This document shows positions 10,637-18,945 of a stretch of DNA of 64,000 bases, piece by piece. The notes under the pieces were generated by a model, which ran no database searches, was not told the DNA's origin, and saw only the letters and a list, made by a program, of their open reading frames with translations. The DNA comes from Micromonospora gifhornensis (GTDB taxonomy: Bacteria > Actinomycetota > Actinomycetes > Mycobacteriales > Micromonosporaceae), in contig NZ_BOPA01000005.1 in the NCBI RefSeq assembly GCF_016863515.1, positions 88,274-152,273 of the forward strand. The letters are read 5' to 3'. Position 1 is the first letter of the stretch; every line of letters begins with the position of its first letter. The position numbers and the translations under genes are program-made.

Positions 10637-11590
10637 TCAAGCCGCCTGGTCCGTCGGCTTGACCCGTTTCGCCGCGAGGCGTTCCGGCTTCGGCCAGCGC
10701 ACGTCCCACGCCGCGCCGACCTTCTCGAACAGCCAGATCACCCGGGCCGAAATGTCGATCTGACCCCGCAGAACCCCGTGCCGGGCACTCGTCGGGTCGG
10801 CGTGATGCAGGTTGTGCCAGCTCTCGCCGAACGACACAAGCGCCAACGGCCAGAAGTTCGACGCCCGATCGCCGTGACGCATCATGAACGGCCGCTCGCC
10901 GTACACGTGACACACCGAGTTGATCGACCAGGTGACGTGGTGCAGCAGCGAGATGCGAACCAGGCCACCCCAGAACAACGCGGTCAACGCACCCTGCCAC
11001 GACCAGGTCAGCAGCCCACCCATCAACGCCGGGCCGAGCACCGAGACGATCACGAGTACGGGGAAGAGCCCGCTCACCCGCCGGATGTCCCGATCGTTGA
11101 GCAGATCCGGGGCGAAACGCTCCCGGTTGGACAGTTCACGACCGAACAGCCAACCGACGTGCGCGTGGAACAGCCCCTTGGTCAGGCCCCAGAGGGTGGG
11201 ACCGAACCGCCACGGGGAGTGCGGGTCACCCTCCAGATCGGAGAACGCGTGGTGGCGACGGTGATCCGCCACCCACTGGATGATGTCGCCCTGCACGGCG
11301 AGCGAGCCGGAAACGGCCAGGCCCACCCGCAGCCACCGCTTCGCCTTGAACGAGCCGTGGGTGAAGTAACGGTGGTAGCCCACAGTGATGCCCAGACCGG
11401 ACACCACGTACCAGAACGCGGCGACGCCCACGTCGACCCAACTGAGCCAGCCACCCCAGGCCACCGGCACGGCGGCGACAAGTGCGGCGAACGGGATCAC
11501 CACGAAAGCCCACAGCGCGACGAGGATTCCGCGTGACTGGGCACCCTGAGTGAGTGGTTTCGGGCCGGGATCGAGTAGGGCGGTGGACAT
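10637..11590 (-). CDS. acyl-CoA (stearoyl-type) delta-9 desaturase
   Basis: A 317-residue integral membrane di-iron desaturase that introduces a cis double bond in fatty acyl chains. The three histidine boxes are present: HRYFTH at residues 73-78, HRRHH at 110-114 and HNLHH near 265. Four transmembrane stretches are visible in the usual positions (for example residues 23-45 and 52-70). The ATG at 11590 directly follows a short leader carrying a TAGATT -10-like box and an 18-bp palindrome. The TetR gene follows at 10522, 114 nt from the stop, probably in the same transcript. Confidence 0.93.
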   Translation of the reverse strand: MSTALLDPGPKPLTQGAQSRGILVALWAFVVIPFAALVAAVPVAWGGWLSWVDVGVAAFWYVVSGLGITVGYHRYFTHGSFKAKRWLRVGLAVSGSLAVQGDIIQWVADHRRHHAFSDLEGDPHSPWRFGPTLWGLTKGLFHAHVGWLFGRELSNRERFAPDLLNDRDIRRVSGLFPVLVIVSVLGPALMGGLLTWSWQGALTALFWGGLVRISLLHHVTWSINSVCHVYGERPFMMRHGDRASNFWPLALVSFGESWHNLHHADPTSARHGVLRGQIDISARVIWLFEKVGAAWDVRWPKPERLAAKRVKPTDQAA

Positions 11591-11618
11591 GGCACCTCAC
11601 ACAGCGGTAATGCGAATC

Positions 11619-11636
11619 TACGGCTACGTCACCGTA
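11619..11636. promoter_or_regulatory. candidate TetR operator in the desaturase promoter
   Basis: TACGGCTACGTCACCGTA is an 18-bp near-perfect palindrome (two mismatched pairs). It overlaps a TAGATT hexamer on the minus strand, suitable as the desaturase -10 box. A TetR-family gene is linked. The assignment is inference from symmetry and position. Confidence 0.45.
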
Positions 11637-11705
11637 ACTTAAGGGTCCGGTAGATCGCATCAGACAGCGAAGCGAATCGATGACGAAGTTGTCGTACACC
11701 GGTCC

Positions 11706-11711
11706 TAACCT
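11706..11711 (+). promoter_or_regulatory. candidate -10 box TAACCT for a leaderless HTH gene
   Basis: TAACCT fits TAnnnT and ends 7 nt before the ATG at 11719, which has no ribosome-binding site. It supports 11719 over the upstream in-frame ATG at 11680. Confidence 0.4.
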
Positions 11712-11718
11712 GCGTCGC

Positions 11719-12570
11719 ATGACCGACCCGCACGGCGACGAGGTGCGCCGCCTGCGCACCGAGGAACACCTCTCCGTCCGCGAGATCCGGGCCCGCACCG
11801 GCCTCGGTCGCAACCGGGTGTACGAGCTGCTGCGCGGTGTGCCGCCGCCGGAGCGGACCCGACGCCCCAACGCCAGGGACGACCTGCGGGCCGAGGCGGT
11901 CGCGCTGCGCTCGACGGGGCACTCCGTCCCGGAGATCGCGCAGCGGCTGGGCGTCAGCAGGTCGACGGCGTACCTCTGGGTGCGCCACCTTCCGCTGCAC
12001 CGCGACCCGGAGCAGGAACAGCAACGCCGCCGAGCCCACTCCAAGACCATGACCGACGCGCAGTGGGGGGCGCATCGTGAGGCGCGGGATTCGGCACGGG
12101 CGGCGACGATCGCGGCGACTGCCGCCTGGGTCAAGGGCCTGCGGTATCGCGAGGTGGTGCTGGTGGGGGCGGCGCTCTACTGGGCCGAGGGCAGCAAGGC
12201 CAAACCATGGCGGCAACACGACTGCCGGGTTCGCTTCGTCAACAGCGATCCAGCGCTCGTCGGTCTGTTCCTGCGGTTCGTGGAGGCACTCGGCGAACGC
12301 CGTGCTGCGCTGCGTTACCGGGTGTCGATTCACGAGAACGCCGACGTTGAGAAGGCGGTCAGGTGGTGGGCGGAGCAGGTCGGGGTGGCACCGGAAGACT
12401 TCCAGCGCACGTCGTTGAAGCGACATCAGCCGAAAACCGTACGGATGAACACGGGTGAGACTTATCGGGGCTGCCTGAGCATCGAGGTGCCCCGGTCGCG
12501 GCGGCTCTACTGGAAAATAGAGGGGATCATGAAGGGGATGAGCGATGGTGTCACCGACGCGGGGCGCTAA
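11719..12570 (+). CDS. double helix-turn-helix protein with LAGLIDADG-like C-terminal domain
   Basis: A 283-residue protein of unknown role. It has two resolvase/Hin-type helix-turn-helices, at about residues 18-38 (LSVREIRARTGLGRNRVYEL) and 66-88 (HSVPEIAQRLGVSRSTAYLW). After an Arg/Ala-rich spacer, a C-terminal domain contains LVGAALYWAEGSK (148-160), then RVRFVNSDPALVGLFLRF and HENADVEKAVRWW. This order resembles one LAGLIDADG homing-endonuclease repeat. There is no intron or intein nearby. The ATG at 11719 is chosen for a leaderless promoter; 11680 is also in frame. It is divergent from the desaturase and ends 44 nt before tRNA-Gln. Confidence 0.7.
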   Translation: MTDPHGDEVRRLRTEEHLSVREIRARTGLGRNRVYELLRGVPPPERTRRPNARDDLRAEAVALRSTGHSVPEIAQRLGVSRSTAYLWVRHLPLHRDPEQEQQRRRAHSKTMTDAQWGAHREARDSARAATIAATAAWVKGLRYREVVLVGAALYWAEGSKAKPWRQHDCRVRFVNSDPALVGLFLRFVEALGERRAALRYRVSIHENADVEKAVRWWAEQVGVAPEDFQRTSLKRHQPKTVRMNTGETYRGCLSIEVPRSRRLYWKIEGIMKGMSDGVTDAGR

Positions 12571-12614
12571 GGTGTAGGGGTCCGGCGGACTCCACCTTTG
12601 TCCGTTCCAGGCCT

Positions 12615-12685
12615 TCCCGGGTCGTCTAATGGCAGGACGTCAGGTTTTGGTCCTGATTGTAGGGGTTCGAATCCTCTCCCGGGAG
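12615..12685 (+). tRNA. tRNA-Gln (anticodon TTG)
   Basis: Cloverleaf: acceptor arm TCCCGGG/CCCGGGA, D-arm GTC-TAATGGCAG-GAC, anticodon stem TCAGG/CCTGA with loop TTTTGGT (anticodon TTG), T-arm AGGGG-TTCGAAT-CCTCT with one G-T pair, and discriminator G. No CCA is encoded. Length is 71 nt, as usual for bacterial tRNA-Gln. Confidence 0.95.
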
Positions 12686-12758
12686 CTTCTGCTGATCCGC
12701 GGCTGATTGTCTGGTTAGCATGGCCGCGAGACTGTCCGCGTCCGACGGGAGCCACGTC

Positions 12759-14285
12759 GTGCCCGAGCCCCACCTCCGTACCGTCGTCGTGCTCGCCGCC
12801 GGTGAGGGCAAACGGATGAAGTCCTCCCTGCCCAAGGTGTTGCATCCCCTGCTGGGTCGCACCCTGCTCGGGCATGTGCTGAGCGCCGCCGAGCCGCTGG
12901 CGGCACAGCGGACGATGGTGGTGGTGGGGCACGGCGCGGATCAGGTCCGGGCACGCCTGGCCGAGGTGGCGCCGGAGGCCGTCGCGGTGCACCAGGCCGA
13001 GCAGCTCGGCACCGGGCACGCGGTGCGGATCGCGTTGGAGGCGGCGCCGGAGGCCACCGGCACGGTGGTCGTCCTCAACGGTGACGTGCCGCTGCTGCGT
13101 CCGGAGACGGTCGCCGCGCTGGTGGCGGCGCACGAGGGCGAGCGGGCGGCGGCAACGGTGCTGGCCGCCGAGGTGCCGGATCCGACCGGGCTGGGTCGGA
13201 TCGTGCGTGACGCGGCGGGCCGGCTGGAGCAGATCGTCGAGCAGCGCGACGCCACCGCGGACCAGCTGGCGATCCGGGAGATCAACGCCGGGATCTACGC
13301 GTTCGACGCGGCCCGCCTGCGGGACGTGCTGGGCAAGCTGTCCACCGACAACGACCAGGGCGAGGAGTACCTGACCGACGTCTTTGGGCTGCTGGGCTCG
13401 GCCGGGGAGCCGGTGGCGGTGCACCTGGCCGGCGACCACACCGAGACGCTCGGCTGCAACGACCGGGTGGAGCTGGCGGGGCTGCGGCGGCTGCTGCGGG
13501 ACCGGGTGAACGAGCGCTGGATGCGTGCCGGGGTGAGCCTGCTCGACCCGGCCACGACCTGGATCGACGTGACGGTGGCGCTGGACCGGGACGCGGTGGT
13601 GGACCAGAACACCCAGCTGCGCGGCCGTTCGGTGGTGGGTAGTGGCGCGGTGGTCGGCCCGGACGTGACGTTGATCGACACGGTGGTGCACCCCGGTGCG
13701 ACGGTGCTGCGTAGCCACGCGATCGGTGCGGAGGTCGGCCCGGGGGCCAGCGTCGGGCCGTACGCCTATCTGCGGCCGGACGCCCGGTTGGCGGAGAAGT
13801 CGAAGGTCGGCACGTTCGTCGAGGTGAAGAACTCCGAGTTGGGTGCGGGTGCCAAGGTGCCGCACCTGTCGTACGTGGGTGACGCGACGATCGGGGCGCG
13901 GGCGAACATCGGCGCGGCAACGATCTTCGTGAACTACGACGGGGTCAACAAGAGCCGCACCGTGGTCGGCGAGGGCGCGTTCGTGGGCTGTGACACGAAT
14001 CTGATCGCGCCGGTCGAGGTGGGTGCGGGGGCGTACGTGGCGGCGGGGAGCGCGATCAGCACGGATGTGCCGCCGGGTGCCCTCGGGGTGACCCGGGCGC
14101 CGCAGCGCAACATCGAGGGGTGGGTGGCGCGTAAGCGGCCGGGAACGGTGTCGGCGCAGGCGGCCGAGCGGGCGTTGCAGGGTGGATCGTCCCAGGTGCC
14201 GGCCGCAAGTGAAGGTGAGGCAATCCACGGCACTGCCGAGTCGGTGGGCGCGGCGACCGAGGCGGGAGATACTGCAACCGAATAG
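12759..14285 (+). CDS. glmU: bifunctional UDP-GlcNAc pyrophosphorylase / glucosamine-1-P acetyltransferase
   Basis: A two-domain enzyme that makes UDP-N-acetylglucosamine for peptidoglycan. The N-terminal nucleotidyltransferase has LAAGEGKRMK near residue 12, the QLGTGHAV motif and NGDVPLL. The C-terminal left-handed beta helix carries the acetyltransferase motifs VEVKNSELGAG, HLSYVGDATIG and GAATIFVNYDG. The last ~50 residues are a low-complexity Ala/Glu tail, common in actinobacterial GlmU. The GTG at 12759 is chosen for the GGGAG ribosome-binding site at 12748; an in-frame ATG at 12720 would add 13 residues. prs follows in the same direction, the usual actinobacterial pair. Confidence 0.95.
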   Translation: MPEPHLRTVVVLAAGEGKRMKSSLPKVLHPLLGRTLLGHVLSAAEPLAAQRTMVVVGHGADQVRARLAEVAPEAVAVHQAEQLGTGHAVRIALEAAPEATGTVVVLNGDVPLLRPETVAALVAAHEGERAAATVLAAEVPDPTGLGRIVRDAAGRLEQIVEQRDATADQLAIREINAGIYAFDAARLRDVLGKLSTDNDQGEEYLTDVFGLLGSAGEPVAVHLAGDHTETLGCNDRVELAGLRRLLRDRVNERWMRAGVSLLDPATTWIDVTVALDRDAVVDQNTQLRGRSVVGSGAVVGPDVTLIDTVVHPGATVLRSHAIGAEVGPGASVGPYAYLRPDARLAEKSKVGTFVEVKNSELGAGAKVPHLSYVGDATIGARANIGAATIFVNYDGVNKSRTVVGEGAFVGCDTNLIAPVEVGAGAYVAAGSAISTDVPPGALGVTRAPQRNIEGWVARKRPGTVSAQAAERALQGGSSQVPAASEGEAIHGTAESVGAATEAGDTATE

Positions 14286-14348
14286 TCCCCGGCCAGCTAC
14301 CACCTCCAGGCCGGGTACCACCGACCAAATACGGGAGCAGACGGGCCC

Positions 14349-15329
14349 ATGGGCAGCATCGTCGCCGAAAACCGCAAGAGCCTGATGCTCTTTTCCGGAC
14401 GTGGCTTTCCGGAGCTGGCCAAGGAGATCGGCGAGGTGCTCGGCGTCGCGCCGACGCCGGCCGACGCGTACGAATTCGCCAATGGCGAGATTTTCGTACG
14501 GTTCAAGGACTCGGTGCGTGGTTCGGACGCCTTCGTGGTGCAGTCCGTCACGCATGGGGTGAACACGTGGGTCATGGAGACCCTGATCATGGTGGACGCG
14601 TTGAAGCGGGGTTCCGCCAAGCGCATCACCGTGGTTCTGCCGTTCTATCCGTACTCGCGGCAGGACAAGAAGCACCGTGGCCGGGAGCCGATCTCGGCGC
14701 GGCTGGTGGCCGACCTGTTGAAGACGGCGGGGGCCAACCGGATCCTCACCGTGGATCTGCACACCGCGCAGATCCAGGGGTTCTTCGACGGGCCGGTGGA
14801 TCACCTCTTCGCGATGGACATCCTGGCCGAGTACGTGGAGCGCAGGTACGCGGGGCGGCCGATGACGGTGGTCGCCCCGGATTCGGGTCGGGTACGGGTG
14901 GCCGAGCGGTGGACCGACCGGTTGGGCGGCTGCCCGCTGGCGTTCATCCACAAGACCCGGGATCCGTTGAAGCCGAATCAGGTGGTGGCGAACCGGGTGG
15001 TCGGTGAGGTCGAGGGTCGGGTCTGCCTGATCGTCGACGACATGATCGACACCGGCGGCACGATCTGCAAGGCGGCGGACATCCTGAAGGAGTCCGGTGC
15101 GGCGGATGTGATCGTGGCGTCCACCCACGCGTTGCTTTCCGACCCGGCGACGGAGCGGTTGAAGAACAGCCCGATCAGCGAGGTGGTGGTGACCAACACG
15201 TTGCCGTTGCCGCCGGAGAAGCAGCTCGACAAGCTGACCGTGCTGTCCATCGCGCCGCTGCTGGCGCGGGCCATCCGCGAGGTGTTCGACGACGGTTCGG
15301 TGACCACCCTGTTCGGTGGTCTGAGCTGA
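14349..15329 (+). CDS. prs: ribose-phosphate pyrophosphokinase
   Basis: A 326-residue class I PRPP synthetase. It converts ribose-5-phosphate and ATP to PRPP for nucleotide, histidine and tryptophan synthesis. The flexible-loop region YPYSRQDKKHRGREPISARL lies near residue 100. A divalent-metal site is in VDLHTAQIQGFF. The PRPP-binding signature VDDMIDTGGTI is near residue 230. It follows glmU by 63 nt and is probably co-transcribed with it. The AAATACGGGAGCAGACGGGCCC leader holds a GGGAG ribosome-binding site. Confidence 0.96.
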   Translation: MGSIVAENRKSLMLFSGRGFPELAKEIGEVLGVAPTPADAYEFANGEIFVRFKDSVRGSDAFVVQSVTHGVNTWVMETLIMVDALKRGSAKRITVVLPFYPYSRQDKKHRGREPISARLVADLLKTAGANRILTVDLHTAQIQGFFDGPVDHLFAMDILAEYVERRYAGRPMTVVAPDSGRVRVAERWTDRLGGCPLAFIHKTRDPLKPNQVVANRVVGEVEGRVCLIVDDMIDTGGTICKAADILKESGAADVIVASTHALLSDPATERLKNSPISEVVVTNTLPLPPEKQLDKLTVLSIAPLLARAIREVFDDGSVTTLFGGLS

Positions 15330-15457
15330 TCGACGGGATCCGGACGGGTCGGTCGACTCGTCCGGATTCATCCTGGACCGATGCCTGCGGAAAAGGGCTG
15401 CGGGTCGGTCGGTGGCGGTGGTACGGGGACTGCCGGAACTTCGGGATTCCGCTCGGG

Positions 15458-15463
15458 TAGACT
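15458..15463 (+). promoter_or_regulatory. candidate rplY promoter -10 box TAGACT
   Basis: TAGACT fits TAnnnT and lies in the 305-nt gap between prs and rplY (15330-15634), implying a 5' leader of about 165 nt. The gap also contains a GGACGGGTC/GACTCGTCC-type inverted repeat near 15340. No gene is seen in it. Confidence 0.35.
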
Positions 15464-15634
15464 GGTGCGGTTGCCACGGCGAGGGTGCCCTGCGGGCCGC
15501 TGAGAAGCGCCGCACGGAGGCACCGTGATCGACGCGGTGCTCCGGGCAGTCTTCTGACGCATGAGCCCCTGCGAGCCCCCCGCCCAGCACCGCCAGACGA
15601 CAAGCTGCCGCAGCGAAGCATCAGGAGTTTTCCC

Positions 15635-16342
15635 GTGTCCGAGGTAAAGATCAGCGCCGAGCCCCGTACCGAGTTCGGCAAGGGTGGTGCCCGTCGTACC
15701 CGCCGGGCCGGCAAGGTGCCCGCCGTGCTGTACGGGCATGGCGAGAAGCCCAAGCACATCGCGTTGCCGGCGCGTGAGTTCGCGGCGGCGATCCGCAAGG
15801 GCGGCGCGAACCAGCTCTTCGCGATCGAGGTGAGTGACGGCACCCAGGCGCTGGCGTTGCCGAAGGCGATTCAGCGTGACCCGATCAAGGACACCTTCGA
15901 GCACGTCGACCTCTTGCTGGTGCGTCGGGGCGAGAAGGTCACCGTCGAGGTGCCGGTCGAGCTGACCGGTGAGGCCGCGAAGGACACCCTGATCGTGCAC
16001 GACCACGACACGCTGTCGGTGACCGCCGAGGCGACCAAGGTGCCGGATCACCTGGAGGCCTCGATCGAGGGTGCCGAGCCGGGCGTCCAGGTCACCGCCG
16101 CGGACGTCGAGCTGCCGGCGGGTGTGGAGCTGGCCGGTGACCCGGAGCAGACGGTCGCCACGGTGACCGCCGCGCCGACCGCCGAGCAGCTCGAGGCGAC
16201 GCTGCCCGAGGTCGAGGTGGCCGAGGCCGAGGTCGAGGCCGGGGTCGGCGAGGAGGGTGCCGAGTCGTCCGAGGGTGCCGAGGCCGGTGAGCCGGCGGCT
16301 GCGGGTGGCGAGGAGACCGCCGAGGCCAAGACCGAGGCCTGA
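15635..16342 (+). CDS. rplY: 50S ribosomal protein L25 / general stress protein Ctc
   Basis: A 235-residue long-form L25 (Ctc) that binds 5S rRNA. The N-terminal L25 beta-barrel begins SEVKISAEPRTEFGKGGARR and includes VPAVLYGHGEKP. It is followed by the C-terminal TL5/CTC domain (HVDLLLVRRGEKVTVEVPV). The last ~50 residues are an extreme Glu/Ala tail, as in many actinobacterial homologues. The GTG start at 15635 has a CAGGAG ribosome-binding site 9 nt before it. pth follows, a conserved neighbour pair in actinobacteria, with a strong hairpin between them. Confidence 0.95.
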   Translation: MSEVKISAEPRTEFGKGGARRTRRAGKVPAVLYGHGEKPKHIALPAREFAAAIRKGGANQLFAIEVSDGTQALALPKAIQRDPIKDTFEHVDLLLVRRGEKVTVEVPVELTGEAAKDTLIVHDHDTLSVTAEATKVPDHLEASIEGAEPGVQVTAADVELPAGVELAGDPEQTVATVTAAPTAEQLEATLPEVEVAEAEVEAGVGEEGAESSEGAEAGEPAAAGGEETAEAKTEA

Positions 16343-16359
16343 TCGGTTCGTAGGCTGTG

Positions 16360-16396
16360 CGACAGGCGTCCCCGGGGTTCCGGGGGCGCCTGTCGG
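16360..16396 (+). terminator. hairpin between rplY and pth
   Basis: CGACAGGCGTCCCCGG pairs with the reverse complement at 16381-16396 (16 bp, one G-U) around a 4-nt loop. It could terminate or attenuate rplY transcription, since pth begins 55 nt later on the same strand. Confidence 0.6.
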
Positions 16397-16451
16397 CGTA
16401 TCGGGTGGCCCCCCGCCAACGGGGCGGCGACGATGACGGAGGGGACGGGCG

Positions 16452-17042
16452 GTGACGGACGAGACCGGGCCGTGGCTGGTGGTCGGGCTGGGCAATCCGG
16501 GTCGGGAGTACGCGGGCAACCGGCACAATGTCGGGTTCATGGTGGCCGATCTGCTGGCTGACCGGTTGGGTGTGAAGTTCGGCCGGTACAAGCGGGCGAT
16601 GGCGGATGTGGCCGAGGCGCGGCTGGGTTTCGGCGGGCCGAAGCTGGTGCTGCTCAAGCCGTTGACGTACATGAACCTTTCGGGTGGCCCGGTGGCCAGC
16701 CTGGCGCAGTTCTTCAAGGTGCCGGCGACTCAGGTGGTCGCGGTGCACGACGAGTTGGACATCGAGTACGGCCAGGTGCGGGTGAAGTTCGGCGGTGGTG
16801 AGGGCGGGCACAACGGGCTGCGCTCGATGTCCAAGTCGCTTGCCACAAAGGACTATGTGCGGGTGCGGTTCGGCATCGGTCGTCCGCCGGGGCGGCAGGA
16901 TCCGGCGGATTACGTGCTGTCGGATTTCGGCGCGGCGGAGCGCAAGGAGTTGGACTTCCTGGTGGACCGGGCCGCCGATGTGGTGGAGTCGGTGATCATC
17001 CGGGGTGTGGAGCCGACGCAGAATCTGTACCACGGCACCTGA
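16452..17042 (+). CDS. pth: peptidyl-tRNA hydrolase
   Basis: A 196-residue Pth1 esterase that recycles peptidyl-tRNA dropped from ribosomes. The N-terminus has [20 protein letters not shown] with the catalytic His in [17 protein letters not shown] carries the substrate-binding Asn. HDELDIEYG holds the active-site Asp, and [12 protein letters not shown] is the conserved glycine-rich loop. Length is standard. The GTG start at 16452 follows GGAGGGGACGGGCG. Confidence 0.96.
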   Translation: MTDETGPWLVVGLGNPGREYAGNRHNVGFMVADLLADRLGVKFGRYKRAMADVAEARLGFGGPKLVLLKPLTYMNLSGGPVASLAQFFKVPATQVVAVHDELDIEYGQVRVKFGGGEGGHNGLRSMSKSLATKDYVRVRFGIGRPPGRQDPADYVLSDFGAAERKELDFLVDRAADVVESVIIRGVEPTQNLYHGT

Positions 17043-17137
17043 GGACGGCCGGCCGGGCGGCTGGTCGATAGGGTGCGGGTTTGCGGCCGAGCGGGGCGGC
17101 TGCTCGGCGTAGACGGATTGCGACGGGAGCGCGGGGC

Positions 17138-17959
17138 ATGAGCAGCAGTCCTCCGATGGTCGACGGGGAGTTCGCCCGCTGGTTGGCGGCCCGGGCGGGT
17201 GAGGCGCTGGTGGGCCTGCGGGCCGAGTTGGGGTTCGACGATCCCGCCGCGTTGAAGGCGGCCGGGGACAAGGTCTCGCATGATCTGATCCGGGCCGAGT
17301 TGGCGAGGTGGCGTCCGGGTGACGCGGTTCTCTCCGAGGAGGACGAGGGTTCCCGTCAGGCGTCCGCGGCGCAGGGCGAGGCGGGGGTCGGGTCCCGGTT
17401 GACCGCCGACCGGGTGTGGATCATCGACCCGTTGGACGGTACGCGGGAATTCAGCGAGCAGGGGCGTACGGACTGGGCGGTGCACGTGGCGCTGTGGGCG
17501 CGGGACGCCTCGGCGTCCCACGGTCTGGTCGCGGGTGCTGTCGGGTTGCCGGCACAGCAGCGGGTGTTGGCGACGGACCAGCCGCCCGCGTACCCGTCGG
17601 TGTCGGTCGGTGGTGCGGGCCGGTTGCGCCTGGCGGCCAGTCGGAGCCGGCCGCCGGCGTTCCTGACCGACCTGGCCGAGGAGGTCGGGGCGCAGTTGGT
17701 GCCGATGGGATCGGCCGGCGCGAAGATCGCCGCGGTGGTGACCGGTGAGGTGGACGCGTACATCCACGCGGGCGGGCAGTACGAGTGGGATTCGGCGGCG
17801 CCGGTGGCTGTGGCGACGGCCACCGGGCTGCACGCTTCCCGGATCGACGGTTCTGCGCTGAAATACAACGAGGCGGACCCCCGTCTGCCTGACTTGTTGG
17901 TGTGCCGCAAGGATCTCGCCAGCCGGTTACTTGCAGCGCTGCGCCGGCATGGCGGGTAG
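17138..17959 (+). CDS. cysQ: 3'(2'),5'-bisphosphate nucleotidase, CysQ/IMPase family
   Basis: A 273-residue member of the inositol-monophosphatase superfamily. Metal-binding motifs are LSEEDEG near residue 68, then WIIDPLDGTREF near 93 and YEWDSAAPVAVATATG near 213. Members of this branch remove the 3'-phosphate of PAP or PAPS and so balance sulfate assimilation. It lies directly upstream of cysD-cysN, which supports that role over an inositol phosphatase role. The ATG at 17138 follows GGGAGCGCGGGGC. Confidence 0.88.
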   Translation: MSSSPPMVDGEFARWLAARAGEALVGLRAELGFDDPAALKAAGDKVSHDLIRAELARWRPGDAVLSEEDEGSRQASAAQGEAGVGSRLTADRVWIIDPLDGTREFSEQGRTDWAVHVALWARDASASHGLVAGAVGLPAQQRVLATDQPPAYPSVSVGGAGRLRLAASRSRPPAFLTDLAEEVGAQLVPMGSAGAKIAAVVTGEVDAYIHAGGQYEWDSAAPVAVATATGLHASRIDGSALKYNEADPRLPDLLVCRKDLASRLLAALRRHGG

Positions 17960-18033
17960 CCTGGCGCTACTTTCTGACATCCCCGACCGGAAAGGTCTGG
18001 AAAGCGGATGAGCGAGCGAATCGAGTCGGTGTC

Positions 18034-18945
18034 ATGACCGCGACCGCGGCCTACCAGGTCACCCACCTCGACGCCTTGGAGGCGGAGAGCATCTTCGTGA
18101 TGCGTGAGGTGGTCGCCGAGATGGAGCGACCGGTGCTGCTCTTCTCCGGCGGCAAGGACTCGATCGTCATGCTCCGGCTGGCGCAGAAGGCGTTCGCCCC
18201 GGCGCAGATCCCGTTCCCGGTGATGCACGTGGACACCGGCCACAACTTCCCCGAGGTGCTGGACTACCGCGACCGTCGGGTCGCCGAGCTGGGCCTGCAA
18301 CTGGTGGTGGCCAGCGTGCCGGAGGCCCTGGCCAGCGGGCTGGTCCGGGAGTCCGCGGACGGGATGCGTAACCGGATCCAGACGCCGGTGCTGCTGGACG
18401 CGGTGGAGAAGCACCGCTTCGACGCGCTCTTCGGCGGGGCTCGCCGGGACGAGGAGAAGGCCCGCGCCAAGGAGCGGGTGTTCAGCTTCCGCGACGAGTT
18501 CGGCCAGTGGGACCCGAAGAACCAGCGACCGGAGCTGTGGTCGCTTTACAACGGGCGGCACCACCCGGGCGAGTCGATCCGGGTGTTCCCGCTGTCCAAC
18601 TGGACCGAGCTGGACGTGTGGCACTACATCGCCCGGGAGCGGATCGAGCTTCCGTCGATCTACTACGCGCACGAGCGTGAGGTGGTCGAGCGCGACGGGA
18701 TGCTCTACGCGGTAAACGAGTTCCTGCCGGCCCGTGCCGGCGAGGACCGGTTCAAGGCCCGGGTGCGGTACCGGACGGTCGGCGACGCCTCCTGCACGGC
18801 GGCGGTCCGCTCGGACGCGGACACCGTCGAGAAGGTCATCGAGGAGGTCGCCGCGACCCGGATCACCGAGCGCGGGGCCACCCGGGGTGACGACCGGGTC
18901 AGTGAGGCCGCGATGGAGGACCGCAAGCGAGAGGGCTACTTCTGA
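18034..18945 (+). CDS. cysD: sulfate adenylyltransferase subunit 2
   Basis: A 303-residue PAPS-reductase/N-type ATP pyrophosphatase fold protein that forms adenosine 5'-phosphosulfate together with CysN. The PP-loop motif LLFSGGKDSIVML is near residue 37. VDTGHNFPEVLDY, GGARRDEEKARAKER and FPLSNWTELDVW are family landmarks. A 9-codon frame (MSERIESVS) starts at 18008 and stops across the cysD ATG (ATGA), which may couple translation. cysN overlaps its stop by one base. No cysC, cysH or sulfite reductase gene is in the window. Confidence 0.96.
   Translation: MTATAAYQVTHLDALEAESIFVMREVVAEMERPVLLFSGGKDSIVMLRLAQKAFAPAQIPFPVMHVDTGHNFPEVLDYRDRRVAELGLQLVVASVPEALASGLVRESADGMRNRIQTPVLLDAVEKHRFDALFGGARRDEEKARAKERVFSFRDEFGQWDPKNQRPELWSLYNGRHHPGESIRVFPLSNWTELDVWHYIARERIELPSIYYAHEREVVERDGMLYAVNEFLPARAGEDRFKARVRYRTVGDASCTAAVRSDADTVEKVIEEVAATRITERGATRGDDRVSEAAMEDRKREGYF

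Noticed and set aside
12567..15590. A 1007-codon open frame on the minus strand opposite glmU and prs
   Set aside because: It is an antisense shadow of two well-identified genes. Its residues are rich in Arg, His, Asp and Pro with no domain, which is typical of reversed high-GC coding sequence.
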